From positions 186,001-250,000 of the forward strand of contig CAJTNO010000003.1 of NCBI GenBank assembly GCA_910577815.1: a stretch of 64,000 bases of DNA. The letters run 5' to 3'. This DNA is from an uncultured Christensenella sp. Lineage in GTDB: Bacteria > Bacillota > Clostridia > Christensenellales > CAG-917. A program made the position numbers and the translations under genes. How positions within the stretch are numbered: position 1 is the first letter of the stretch; each line of letters opens with the position of its first letter. Positions 25,203 through 33,894 of this stretch are shown here, piece by piece. Under the pieces are notes generated by a model. That model had not been told where the DNA came from. It searched no databases and was given only the letters and a program-made list of their open reading frames with translations.

Positions 25203-25231
25203 ATTATTGCACAGCAATGCGGATTTGGCAA
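25203..25231 (-). promoter_or_regulatory. Promoter of nth-nfnAB, leaderless type
   Basis: Minus strand: -35 TTGCCA (25226-25231), a 17-bp spacer, -10 AATAAT (25203-25208), six bases, then ATG at 25196. No SD. Confidence 0.65.
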
Positions 25232-25259
25232 GCACAGGTTGATTTCTTTGTGCATTTAT

Positions 25260-25508
25260 TTACACCTTTATCGCAGTTCCGTTAGTCGAGAAGTAGTAAA
25301 AGCCTATAGCCGAATTGAAACGGCCGCGCTCAAGCACTTTCTTGGCAAGAGGCATATCCTTTGCAAACAGCTTAACCGACAAGCCGCAGCCGACCTTAGC
25401 CGACGACGGAGTATTTATAATTTTACACATTACGCGGTATCCGAGCAGAGCTTCGTAAAACGCAATCGCCTCCGAGCGCGAACGGAACGCTATAAAAAAT
25501 TCTCTCAT
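25260..25508 (-). CDS. DUF3343 putative thiol/selenium carrier protein
   Basis: 82 residues resembling DUF3343, small proteins thought to shuttle sulfur or selenium and usually encoded beside NifS-type desulfurases. Visible features: MREFFIAFRSRSEAIAFYEALL at the N-terminus and TPSSAKVGCGLSVKLF with the conserved Cys in the middle. The family motif is usually PxxxSxxCGL, matched here except for the extra Gly. The start at 25508 is chosen over 25520 because GGAGG precedes it by five bases. It is divergent from a class-V aminotransferase of the desulfurase family, which supports the assignment. Confidence 0.75.
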   Translation of the reverse strand: MREFFIAFRSRSEAIAFYEALLGYRVMCKIINTPSSAKVGCGLSVKLFAKDMPLAKKVLERGRFNSAIGFYYFSTNGTAIKV

Positions 25509-25676
25509 ATCATCCTCCAATATATGTATCCGTTCTTAAAAATCTGCCGTATATCCGATAATTTTACATAAAATACCGTGATAATTACGCATACCTCTAC
25601 ATTTAATATATTCTCGCGCACATATTTGGTGATATAAAGCATAGATTAGCCTATAAACGCGCACAAGGAGAATTAT

Positions 25677-26798
25677 ATGCTATATCTTGACAATGCCGCA
25701 ACGTCCAGATTCAAACCGCAGGGAGTAATCGACGCGGTAAATCACGACCTGAGAAACTCGGCAAACAGCGGACGCAGCGGACATTCGGACGCCATAAGCG
25801 CGGGAATGCGCATAGAAAATTGCAGATATTACCTTAAATCCGCACTCGGAGCAGACGACGGATATCAGGTTATATTCACAAAAAACTGTACGGAAGCGTT
25901 GAATCTTGCCATATTCGGATTGATAAAGGGAGGAGAGCGCGTTCTCACTACAAGCAACGAGCATAACTCCGTGCTACGCCCGTTGTACGAGCTTGAAAGA
26001 CAAGGAAAAATATGTCTTACGATACATAACACTTTAGGACAAAGCATAGATATGGCGCTGTTTACTCAACAGGCTGAGCAAGCGGACGTTATAATAGTAG
26101 GCGGAGCCTGCAACGTTACGGGATATACGGCAGACCTAAAGGAAATAGGAAAAATAGCAAAAACGGTCAACGCAGTACTGATTGTAGACGGAGCGCAATC
26201 CGTACCCATTATACCTATTGATATAAAGGAATACGGAATAGATATGCTCGCCTGCCCGGGACACAAGGGCTTGCACGGCATACAAGGCACAGGCTTTTTG
26301 ATTTTTAAAAACGGAACAGAGCTGCGCCCTCTCCTGTACGGCGGAACAGGCTCTTTCTCCTCGAGCGTTTATCAGCCAGTCGACGCACCCGACGCATTTG
26401 AAGCGGGAACGCTGTTCGCAGGCGGAATTGCCGCATTATACGAGGGTGCTAAATGGTCGTTCAATCACGCCGACAATACCAGAAGTAATTACGCGCAGCT
26501 GACTAAAACGGCATTATACAACCTTAAAACGATAGGCTGTACACTGTATACCAAAGAAACCGCAACGGGCGTGATAGCGTTTAACATCGGCGATACGGAC
26601 AGCTCGTATATAGCCGAGCTCTTAAACGAATACGGAATAGCGGTACGCAGCGGTTTACACTGCGCTCCGCTTGTGCATAAAGCGCTCGGCACCGAAAATC
26701 AGGGAGCGGTACGCGCAAGCATAGGCGTTGAAACTACTGTGAAGGATATCGCCTATTTTTGCAAAGCTATAGAAAAAATCAAAAGAAAGCTAAAATAA
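25677..26798 (+). CDS. Cysteine desulfurase-like class V aminotransferase
   Basis: PLP enzyme predicted to release sulfur (or selenium) from cysteine. The PLP Lys is Lys197 in CPGHKGLHG. The persulfide Cys is Cys329 in RSGLHCAPLVHK. LDNAATSRFKP opens the protein and EHNSVLRPL precedes the cofactor site. It belongs to the stand-alone desulfurase family often found with DUF3343, distinct from IscS and SufS (no isc/suf scaffold genes nearby). SD AAGGAG is well placed. 373 residues, complete. The physiological acceptor is unknown. Confidence 0.88.
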   Translation: MLYLDNAATSRFKPQGVIDAVNHDLRNSANSGRSGHSDAISAGMRIENCRYYLKSALGADDGYQVIFTKNCTEALNLAIFGLIKGGERVLTTSNEHNSVLRPLYELERQGKICLTIHNTLGQSIDMALFTQQAEQADVIIVGGACNVTGYTADLKEIGKIAKTVNAVLIVDGAQSVPIIPIDIKEYGIDMLACPGHKGLHGIQGTGFLIFKNGTELRPLLYGGTGSFSSSVYQPVDAPDAFEAGTLFAGGIAALYEGAKWSFNHADNTRSNYAQLTKTALYNLKTIGCTLYTKETATGVIAFNIGDTDSSYIAELLNEYGIAVRSGLHCAPLVHKALGTENQGAVRASIGVETTVKDIAYFCKAIEKIKRKLK

Positions 26799-26828
26799 AA
26801 CTCCCATAATTTATAGGTATATATTCCA

Positions 26829-26865
26829 TAAAGCAAAGCGCAGGAGTTACCTGCGCTTTGCTTTA
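26829..26865. terminator. Bidirectional terminator, desulfurase / subtilase
   Basis: A perfect 16-bp stem (26829-26844 with 26850-26865) around a 5-base loop; AAAGCAAAGCGCAGG on one arm, T-rich sequence beyond both arms. Confidence 0.88.
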
Positions 26866-26869
26866 TTAT

Positions 26870-27985
26870 TTACAGTCTGAATATTTTATTGCCGTCTACG
26901 ATATTCGCGCTGTTGATTATGGCGTGCTTAATCTGTCTTGGCGTTATATTCCTGTATTTCTGACACAAAAGACAGCAAGCACCTGCTACATACGGCGCGG
27001 CGGCGGACGTACCCGTCATTGTAGAATAAGTACCTCCCGCGCTTATACCCTTAATCTCAACACCGTCCGCAAAAACGTCGGGACGAAGCGCGCCCTGATA
27101 AACTCCTCTTGAAGTAAACGGAGCAAGCTTATCGTTTCCGTCCACAGCTCCAACGGCAATTACTTCATTGCTTATAGCCGGCGATTTCAAGGCGTTTTCT
27201 CCGCTGTTGCCCGAGGCTACAACCACGGTCAAGCCGCTTCGCGAAAGCATTTCCGCGCCTATCTTGAGCGGGTCTGCATAACTCTGCGGCTCTGCGCCGA
27301 AGCTCATACAAACAACCCGTATTCCATATTGTCTGAAATTATCAAACAGCCATTGCATTCCGTCAAGAATCTTAAAAGTTCCGCTTTCGCCGCTCGCGCC
27401 TATGACCTTGAGTCCCACAATATTTGCGCGAGGCGCAACTCCCATTATTCTTCCGCCCGAAAGCGTTCCGTTTCCGCAGGCTACGCCCGCAACAAACGTT
27501 CCGTGTCCGTTATCGTCATAAGGCTCGCTATCAGAGCCTATCATATCAACAAAATGCACTATTCTTTCGCGCGGAATTGATAAATCGCTATGCGGAGATA
27601 CGCCCGTATCCATAACGCACATAGTCACGCCGTCGCCGTCAAGGTCGGTGGAAAGCGACAATGAATTTGCACTATTTCGGCTATCTAAGCCACCAAAATC
27701 GTTATCGAGCGCAAAAACCTTACCCTGTGCCGAAACATACTCCACCTCTTGCATACGCTCAAGCTTTATTGCGTCCTTAAGCTCGCACATTATTCCCACC
27801 GAGCGTATAAACGGATACATAGCCGTAACCTTAAAATTTCGCTCGAGCATACCGAGATGCAGCGGATTATGTACTCTTACCAGCGCGCTTACGCTCTGAT
27901 GAACTCCCAGGACGTTTACAAGATTGCCGTCGAATTTTCTGTCCGTTCGCATCATATCGATGATGCTTCTGTCAATCTTGTCCAT
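26870..27985 (-). CDS. Intracellular subtilisin-like serine protease
   Basis: S8 peptidase with complete triad: Asp126 in VMDTGV, His161 in NGHGTFVAG, Ser327 in GTSAAAP, and the oxyanion Asn260 in ASGNSG. There is no signal peptide or membrane segment, so it acts in the cytosol like the AprX/IspA groups. The first 100 residues resemble an inhibitor-like prodomain (RVHNPLHLGMLERNFKV). It lies two bases after a small acidic protein gene of the same strand, probably co-transcribed. The substrate is unknown. Confidence 0.87.
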   Translation of the reverse strand: MDKIDRSIIDMMRTDRKFDGNLVNVLGVHQSVSALVRVHNPLHLGMLERNFKVTAMYPFIRSVGIMCELKDAIKLERMQEVEYVSAQGKVFALDNDFGGLDSRNSANSLSLSTDLDGDGVTMCVMDTGVSPHSDLSIPRERIVHFVDMIGSDSEPYDDNGHGTFVAGVACGNGTLSGGRIMGVAPRANIVGLKVIGASGESGTFKILDGMQWLFDNFRQYGIRVVCMSFGAEPQSYADPLKIGAEMLSRSGLTVVVASGNSGENALKSPAISNEVIAVGAVDGNDKLAPFTSRGVYQGALRPDVFADGVEIKGISAGGTYSTMTGTSAAAPYVAGACCLLCQKYRNITPRQIKHAIINSANIVDGNKIFRL

Positions 27986-27987
27986 AT

Positions 27988-28278
27988 TCAGCCCTTAAAC
28001 ATATCGATAATCGAGCGCATACGCTGCTTCTGCTCCTCATTTAAAAACGGAGCGGCGGTATTATATAAATTCTCCATCGCTGCGGCGTCAAACGAGCCGT
28101 CTTTTTTCATACGCGCAACCGTAGCGGATAACTCGCTCATAAGCTGGTCCTCGCTTTTACTGCTGTACCGGTCAAATTTTTCCTTGACGTCTTTGTCGAT
28201 ATTGCAGCTCTCCGCCGTCTTATTTTCATTATTTACGTCGTTTTGCGTATTATAACTATTACGTTCCCAAAAATTCAT
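27988..28278 (-). CDS. Small acidic/helical protein of unknown function
   Basis: Not recognised by name. 96 residues, no membrane segment. The N-terminal 40 are Asn-rich and probably disordered; the rest forms two or three helices (KSEDQLMSELSATVARMKKD, then NEEQKQRMRSIIDMFKG). I chose ATG 28278 with GGAGGACAGT before it rather than the longer frame from 28356, which would overlap the divergent gene. Two bases separate its stop from the subtilase, so it may modulate or be cleaved by that enzyme; this is inference from position only. Confidence 0.65.
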   Translation of the reverse strand: MNFWERNSYNTQNDVNNENKTAESCNIDKDVKEKFDRYSSKSEDQLMSELSATVARMKKDGSFDAAAMENLYNTAAPFLNEEQKQRMRSIIDMFKG

Positions 28279-28336
28279 ACTGTCCTCCGTCACATTCAAT
28301 ATATGTCGGCATATTATGATTGTGACAAGGTGAAAT

Positions 28337-28996
28337 ATGAATTTTGACGTCAACACTCTATCAACGCTTATGCAGCTTATGAACTCGCAGCGCCCTAAAG
28401 AACCCGAGACACCTCCCTCGCAAAACGTCGGGGGCGACGGTTATAACAATAGCGCATATCGCGAAAACGGATACGCTTCGCAAAGTCAATCGGAACCGAT
28501 GCCGCAGCAATCGCTTTTTGCTATGCAGAACGGCTTGGGTCAGCGCATTGACCTAAGCCCTAAACAGGAGAAAAGACAAACGGCGCAACCATCGTCAAAT
28601 CCTATGTCCTCGCTATTTGATATGATGGCAGGTAAAAGCTCGGGAGGAGGCGACGCGCTTACAAGCCTTATGCCTATGCTAATGAATATGATGGGCGCCA
28701 ATAAAAACGCACAGGTAGCGCAAAGCAATGCAAGTAATCAACAGCGTGGCTCAAATAACCTCAATAGCTTTGAGCAAAAGCTGAAGGAGGCAAAGGAAAA
28801 AGCCGACAGCGCCCAAAGCTCGCACGAAACAAACGCCAGTAACAAGGACAGCGGCGAGCAAGCAAAAAAGCATACATCAATAAAAAACTCGCGCGACAGA
28901 TACGAGCCTATAACTTTTGCAGGATACACGCTTATAAGCTCTCTCAACAAGCTATTTGTCGCCAAAAAGCACGAAGCAGGACTTGCGCGTAAATAG
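28337..28996 (+). CDS. Low-complexity hypothetical protein
   Basis: 219 residues with Gln/Ser/Asn-rich, probably disordered sequence and no signal peptide. Met-rich hydrophobic patches occur at MSSLFDMMAG and LMPMLMNMMGA (about 90-125). A Lys/Glu/Ala stretch at 140-165 may form a helix. The C-terminal RYEPITFAGYTLISSLNKLFVA could be an ordered motif. SD AAGGTG precedes ATG 28337. It is divergent from the 96-residue gene, and both products begin MNF, which may be chance. No function can be assigned. Confidence 0.6.
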   Translation: MNFDVNTLSTLMQLMNSQRPKEPETPPSQNVGGDGYNNSAYRENGYASQSQSEPMPQQSLFAMQNGLGQRIDLSPKQEKRQTAQPSSNPMSSLFDMMAGKSSGGGDALTSLMPMLMNMMGANKNAQVAQSNASNQQRGSNNLNSFEQKLKEAKEKADSAQSSHETNASNKDSGEQAKKHTSIKNSRDRYEPITFAGYTLISSLNKLFVAKKHEAGLARK

Positions 28997-29027
28997 CATA
29001 ATTATTTATTCATATTTCAAATAGTAA

Positions 29028-29053
29028 AAAACAGCGCATATCTGCGCTGTTTT
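29028..29053. terminator. Bidirectional terminator before glyA end
   Basis: Arms AAAACAGCGCA (29028-29038) and TGCGCTGTTTT (29043-29053), four-base loop, located between converging genes. Confidence 0.85.
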
Positions 29054-29079
29054 CAATTTATATGGTGTTGGTTATGTAA

Positions 29080-30333
29080 TTACATAAGTATGTCGTTCTC
29101 GTATATCGGGAATTTCCTGCAAAGCTCTATGACCTTAGCCTTGACGCCTTCTATTGCGGCTACCTGATTATAGATTATATCCGCAATGCAATCTCCGATA
29201 ATCGCCATCTCCGCTTCCTTCATTCCGCGCGTAGTAACCGCGGGAGTACCGATACGCACGCCGCTGGTGATAGAGGGCTTTTGCGGGTCGTTGGGAATAG
29301 CATTTTTGTTGAGAGTAATGTGCGCCGCGTCGAGCAAGACTTCAAGCTGCTTGCCCGTAACGCCGTTTTCAACAAGATTGAGCAGCATAAGATGATTGTC
29401 CGTTCCGCCGCTTATGATGTTGAGTCCGCGCTCTATAAGCCTGTTTGCAAGGGCTTTGGCGTTAAGCACAACCTGATGCTGATATGCCTTGAATTCGGGC
29501 GAAAGAGCTTCCTTAAAAGCCACAGCCTTTGCCGCCACGATATGCATAAGCGGACCGCCCTGAGTGCCGGGGAAGATAGTTTTGTCTATAGCCTTGGCAA
29601 CGTCCTCGTTATTTGTAAGAATAAGTCCACCGCGAGGTCCTCTCAACGTCTTATGCGTAGTAGAGGTAACTATATCCGCGTAAGGCATAGGACTCATATG
29701 CTCCCCTGCCGCCACAAGACCTGCGATATGCGCCATATCAACCATAAGATACGCGCCGACCTCGTCGGCTATTTCGCGGAAGCGTTTAAAATCGATGGCA
29801 CGCGGATATGCGCTTGCGCCCGCAACAATCAGACGGGGCTTGCACTCGCGCGCTATTCTGAGCACCTCGTCGTAATCGAGATAGCCTTCGTCGTTCACCC
29901 CATAGGACACCGAGTTAAATACCTTTCCGCTCATACTGACCTTCGCGCCGTGAGTAAGGTGTCCGCCTGCGTTAAGGTCCATACCCAAAATTGTGTCGCC
30001 CGGCTTAAGAAGGCTGTAGTACGCCGTAAAATTGGCATTGGAGCCGCTGTGAGCCTGCACGTTGGCATACTTCGCGCCGAAAAGCTCCTTTGCGCGTTCG
30101 ATGGCAAGCACTTCGGATTTATCCACAAATTCGCAGCCGCCATAGTAACGCCTGCCGGGATAGCCCTCGGCATACTTATTTGTGTAAAAACTGCCTGCAA
30201 CCGCTAAAACTGCGGGACTGACTATGTTTTCGCTTGCAATAAGCTCCAAGTTGTACTGTTGGCGATGGAGTTCCTCCACCATCGAGGTATAAAGCTCCTC
30301 GTCGGCGGCTTTGATAACTTTGAGGTCGACCAT
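29080..30333 (-). CDS. glyA: Serine hydroxymethyltransferase
   Basis: PLP enzyme interconverting serine and glycine while charging tetrahydrofolate with a one-carbon unit, feeding FolD, PurL-pathway and TrmFO reactions encoded elsewhere in this window. The PLP lysine is Lys228 in STTHKTLRGPRGG. NLELIASENIVS, GYPGRRYYGG and VRIGTPAVTTRG are all intact. The start at 30333 (GGAG eight bases upstream) gives 417 residues, normal for the family; the longer frame to 30390 has no support. Confidence 0.95.
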   Translation of the reverse strand: MVDLKVIKAADEELYTSMVEELHRQQYNLELIASENIVSPAVLAVAGSFYTNKYAEGYPGRRYYGGCEFVDKSEVLAIERAKELFGAKYANVQAHSGSNANFTAYYSLLKPGDTILGMDLNAGGHLTHGAKVSMSGKVFNSVSYGVNDEGYLDYDEVLRIARECKPRLIVAGASAYPRAIDFKRFREIADEVGAYLMVDMAHIAGLVAAGEHMSPMPYADIVTSTTHKTLRGPRGGLILTNNEDVAKAIDKTIFPGTQGGPLMHIVAAKAVAFKEALSPEFKAYQHQVVLNAKALANRLIERGLNIISGGTDNHLMLLNLVENGVTGKQLEVLLDAAHITLNKNAIPNDPQKPSITSGVRIGTPAVTTRGMKEAEMAIIGDCIADIIYNQVAAIEGVKAKVIELCRKFPIYENDILM

Positions 30334-30371
30334 AATAGTATCTCCTATATAAAATTGAGTCTGCTTTGAGA

Positions 30372-30391
30372 TTTGACGCGTGGCAGTCAAA
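30372..30391. repeat. Inverted repeat in the glyA leader
   Basis: TTTGAC and GTCAAA arms separated by eight bases. It lies about 40 bases upstream of the glyA start codon and just downstream of the presumed promoter, a plausible operator or 5' RNA stem. I do not recognise a specific regulator. Confidence 0.4.
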
Positions 30392-30402
30392 CCGTTTATA
30401 AT

Positions 30403-30432
30403 ATCCTATCAAATCCGCGCGCAATTTGTCAA
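30403..30432 (-). promoter_or_regulatory. Possible promoter of glyA
   Basis: Minus strand: consensus -35 TTGACA (30427-30432), an 18-bp spacer, weaker -10 TAGGAT (30403-30408). Confidence 0.45.
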
Positions 30433-30464
30433 AGCTACAGCGCAGATTTGAGGACTTAAATTTA

Positions 30465-30776
30465 TCAGAGGTATTTATCGAGCACCTCTGCTATCTGACT
30501 TTTTACGCGGAAGCCGACAAGCTTCTCCTTTACGTCGCCTTCCTTAAAAATAAATACCGAAGGAATGGAATAAACTCCGTATCTCTCTGCAAGCTCGGGA
30601 TATTCGTCCACGTCCACCTTGCAAATCTGCGCCCTGCCGTCGTAATCCTCCGCAAGCTCCTTAATAGAGGGCGCAAGCATCTTGCACGGACCGCACCAGG
30701 ACGCCCAGAAATCAACAAGAGTAACGCCCTGCTTTATCGTAAAATCAAAATTGTCTGTTGTCAAAATCTTTTCCAT
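30465..30776 (-). CDS. trxA: Thioredoxin
   Basis: Cytosolic dithiol-disulfide oxidoreductase. Redox site WCGPC with Cys28 and Cys31 in FWASWCGPCK; the cis-proline loop is YSIPSVFIF. 103 residues. It lies 39 bases after the rseC-like gene, whose membrane protein also carries redox-type cysteines, so the two may share a transcript. A thioredoxin reductase gene is not in the window. Confidence 0.95.
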   Translation of the reverse strand: MEKILTTDNFDFTIKQGVTLVDFWASWCGPCKMLAPSIKELAEDYDGRAQICKVDVDEYPELAERYGVYSIPSVFIFKEGDVKEKLVGFRVKSQIAEVLDKYL

Positions 30777-30815
30777 ATTAACTCCTTTGCCGTTATCGGC
30801 TAAAATATGTAGCTG

Positions 30816-31259
30816 TCAGTTGTGATTTTTTTCGGGCTTGGCGTTGAGATAATCTACCTCGCGGCAAGCCCCGAGCATTCTCGGCTTATATCCGTTTTTC
30901 TTACGCAAAACAAATACGTCTATAGGTATCGCAAACGCAAAGCCGACAACCAAGCCTGCAAGCGCAATCAGAATACCCGCGCCCACGCTTGCAAGAGAGC
31001 CGACTCCCGCGCCTATTGCCGTAAGAAAAAGCGGAAGCAGGTATATGAGCATAGACGTCCTGAATACCCGTTTATTGTATATTTCGACCTTCACGTAGTC
31101 GTCAACGCTGAGTTCAAGCGAATTTTCAAGCTCAAGTTCTACGTATGCGCCGTCCTTAATCACGCTACAGATGCCGCACCCGTCGCATTTACCTCTACGG
31201 TAAAATCTGACTACGGCGTTGCTATCCTTTAGTTTAACTATTCTGCCGATTTCGGTCAT
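30816..31259 (-). CDS. RseC/MucC-family membrane protein
   Basis: 147 residues. The N-terminal cytosolic part has the family Cys cluster (RGKCDGCGICSVIKDG), similar to RseC, which works with Rnf-type electron transfer in SoxR reduction. Two membrane segments follow at about 66-85 and 90-112. The ATG overlaps the hisS stop by four bases, indicating coupling. No rnf genes lie nearby, so the redox partner is unknown; in Clostridia these proteins are uncharacterised. Confidence 0.8.
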   Translation of the reverse strand: MTEIGRIVKLKDSNAVVRFYRRGKCDGCGICSVIKDGAYVELELENSLELSVDDYVKVEIYNKRVFRTSMLIYLLPLFLTAIGAGVGSLASVGAGILIALAGLVVGFAFAIPIDVFVLRKKNGYKPRMLGACREVDYLNAKPEKNHN

Positions 31260-32503
31260 CTTACAAATTCGGCAATTCTGTCAATCTCGCACGGAATTTC
31301 TTTGCCGTCGCTCATATTCTTCAGCTTTATCGTGCCGCTTGCGATTTCGTCGTCGCCGAGCGCGACGACATAACGCGCTCCCGATTTATCGGCATACTTC
31401 ATCTGCGCCTTTATGCCTCTGTCCATTATATCGGTTTCCGCGCTTATTCCCTCGCTTCTAAGTTTTGACACAAGCGACAGCGCGTATTCCTTTGCGTTTT
31501 CGCCGATAGGCAGAACGTACAAATCCGTATGCTCCTCGCAGGCATTCAGTTTATTTAGATTTTCAAGGACAAGCAGCAGTCTTTCAAGTCCTAATCCGAA
31601 TCCGACCGCAGGCGTCGGCTTTCCGCCGACCTCCTCGACAAGATTGTTATATCTACCTCCGCCGCACACGGTACCCTGCGCGCCTATATCGGTAGAAACA
31701 AACTCAAAGACGGTACGCGTATAATAGTCGAGTCCGCGGACTATACCCGGATTCACCTTATATGTTATGCCTTGCTTTGAAAGCAAATTCTGCACTTTTT
31801 CAAAATGCGTCTTACAATCCTCGCAAAGATAATCGGTAATTTTAGGCGCTTTTGCCGTAATAGCTTTACAGGTTTCCTCCTTACAGTCGAGTATTCTAAG
31901 CGGGTTTTTATCAAATCTCTGCCTGCACTGTCCGCACATATTTTGCAGATTTTCCCCGATATAAGCTTTCAGAGCCGCATTATATTCCGCCCGACACTTC
32001 GGACAGCCTATGCTGTTTATATTCAGCTCGAGGCTGTCAAGCCCGACTTCAGATAAAAAGGAATGCGCAAGCGCGATAACCTCTGCGTCCGCACTCGGGC
32101 TGTCGCTGCCGTAGCACTCAACGCCAAACTGATGATGCTCGCGCAACCTTCCGTTTTGTGGCTTTTCATATCTGAATACAGATGCTATATAATACGCCTT
32201 CATAGGCATTACGCCCTGAAACAAGCCGTTTTCGATAAAGCACCGCGCGACTCCCGCCGTTCCCTCGGGACGAAGCGTCATACTTCTGCCGCCCTTATCC
32301 TCAAAGGTATACATCTCCTTTGTAACTATGTCTGTTGTTTCGCCCACTCCGCGCAAAAACAGCTCGGTATGCTCAAACATAGGCGTGCGTATCTCTTTAA
32401 AGCCGAATTTAGCCGCCGTACTGCGAGCTACACTCTCAACATAATGCCATTTATACGCATCCTGCGGCAGCATATCCTTTGTACCCTTAGGAATACTTAT
32501 CAT
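31256..32503 (-). CDS. hisS: Histidyl-tRNA synthetase
   Basis: Class II synthetase charging tRNA-His. Motif 2 is FRYEKPQNGRLREHHQFG; the histidine-specific motif is GLDYYTRTVFEF; motif 3 is GFGLGLERLLL. The C-terminal anticodon-binding domain starts near residue 325. GAGG six bases upstream of ATG 32503 favours the 415-residue form starting MISIPKGTKD. The paired CxxC segments near residues 170-215 form an insertion common in Firmicutes HisS. Followed by the rseC-like gene with a four-base overlap. Confidence 0.95.
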   Translation of the reverse strand: MISIPKGTKDMLPQDAYKWHYVESVARSTAAKFGFKEIRTPMFEHTELFLRGVGETTDIVTKEMYTFEDKGGRSMTLRPEGTAGVARCFIENGLFQGVMPMKAYYIASVFRYEKPQNGRLREHHQFGVECYGSDSPSADAEVIALAHSFLSEVGLDSLELNINSIGCPKCRAEYNAALKAYIGENLQNMCGQCRQRFDKNPLRILDCKEETCKAITAKAPKITDYLCEDCKTHFEKVQNLLSKQGITYKVNPGIVRGLDYYTRTVFEFVSTDIGAQGTVCGGGRYNNLVEEVGGKPTPAVGFGLGLERLLLVLENLNKLNACEEHTDLYVLPIGENAKEYALSLVSKLRSEGISAETDIMDRGIKAQMKYADKSGARYVVALGDDEIASGTIKLKNMSDGKEIPCEIDRIAEFVR

Positions 32504-32531
32504 ACAATCCTCGACCACTAAACTTGATTGA

Positions 32532-33884
32532 TTAAATAATATATCTTCTCAGATTGCGCTCTTTAAGCGTATTGGAAAGATGCGCCTCGACATACGCCCT
32601 GTCAACGGAAATTTCCTTGGCTGTATTGTCGTCCGCCTCGTAAAGCACGTCCTTAAGCAAAGCCTCGAGCACTGCGTGTAAGCGGCGCGCGCCGAGGTTT
32701 TCGCTGTTTTCATTTTCCTCGAATGCCACGTGAGCAATCTCCTCTATAGCGTCGTCGGTAAACACAAGCTTAACTCCGTCAACGGCAAGCAGCTCCTTGT
32801 ACTGCTTAAGCACCGCGTTATCGGGCTCGGTAAGAATCTTTACAAAATCATCCTTTGTAAGATTGTCGAGCTCTACTCTAATCGGAAAACGTCCCTGAAG
32901 CTCGGGAATAAGGTCCTCCATACGCGAAATGTGGAACGCGCCCGCCGCAACAAACAGGATAAAATCCGTACGTATCGCGCCGTGCTTGGTTTGCACCGTG
33001 CTTCCCTCGACTATGGGCAGAATATCCCTCTGCACGCCCTCGCGGGAAACGTCGTGCCCCTGCTGCATACCGCCGTTATTGTTGGCAATCTTGTCTATCT
33101 CGTCAAGGAAAACCACACCGTCCTGCTCCGCGCGCTGTAAAGCCTCGGTTATTATCGCGTCCTCGTCCACCATCTTCTCGGACTCCTTCGCAATAATCAT
33201 ATCCATAGCCTGCTTAACGGTGACCTTGCGCTTCTTTACGGTGCCTCCGCCCATACTCGACTTCATACTGTCGAAGATATTGCCGAGGTTAATTGAGGTA
33301 TCCGAGCCTATGCCGATAGGAATCTGAATGGGCTTTGACTGCTGATGCAATTTCATCTCTACGTTCAGCGTATCGAGATGTCCCGCCTTTATTTCGCTTA
33401 TTATCTCCTCGTTGAGCTCGGCGTCGCTTTTTTCCCCGTCCTCGGGGTTCATTGCCGCCTTACGCATAGGAAGGATGATTTTTGCAAGCTCGTTTTCCGC
33501 GACCTCGGTAGCTCTGGGTAAAACCTCCTTATACTTTTCGTCGCGCACAAGACGGATAGAGGCTTCGACCAAATCGCGGATAATGCTTTCCACGTCTCTG
33601 CCGACATAGCCAACCTCTGTAAACTTAGTTGCCTCCACCTTTACAAACGGAGCCTTTACAACCTTTGCAAGCCTGCGGGCTATCTCGGTTTTACCTACGC
33701 CCGTAGGTCCCTTCATAATAATATTCTTAGGAGTTATCTCCTCGCGCATCTCGGCGGAAAGCTTACTGCGGCGATAACGGTTGCGAAGCGCGATAGCTAC
33801 CGCGACCTTCGCCTCGTGCTGACCGATAATAAACCTGTCCAGCTCGGCTACGATTTGTTTTGGAGTCATAACGCTGTTATCCAT
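32532..33884 (-). CDS. hslU: HslU ATPase, unfoldase of the HslUV protease
   Basis: AAA+ ring that unfolds substrates for HslV. Walker A GPTGVGKTEIARRL, Walker B VVFLDEIDKIA, and sensor-2 GARRLHAVLE are intact; the intermediate I domain occupies about residues 110-240. The C-terminal LRRYII tail is the HslV-activating type. 450 residues. GAGGTGAATT precedes the ATG. Ten bases downstream of hslV, as in most bacteria. Confidence 0.95.
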   Translation of the reverse strand: MDNSVMTPKQIVAELDRFIIGQHEAKVAVAIALRNRYRRSKLSAEMREEITPKNIIMKGPTGVGKTEIARRLAKVVKAPFVKVEATKFTEVGYVGRDVESIIRDLVEASIRLVRDEKYKEVLPRATEVAENELAKIILPMRKAAMNPEDGEKSDAELNEEIISEIKAGHLDTLNVEMKLHQQSKPIQIPIGIGSDTSINLGNIFDSMKSSMGGGTVKKRKVTVKQAMDMIIAKESEKMVDEDAIITEALQRAEQDGVVFLDEIDKIANNNGGMQQGHDVSREGVQRDILPIVEGSTVQTKHGAIRTDFILFVAAGAFHISRMEDLIPELQGRFPIRVELDNLTKDDFVKILTEPDNAVLKQYKELLAVDGVKLVFTDDAIEEIAHVAFEENENSENLGARRLHAVLEALLKDVLYEADDNTAKEISVDRAYVEAHLSNTLKERNLRRYII

Positions 33885-33894
33885 AATTCACCTC

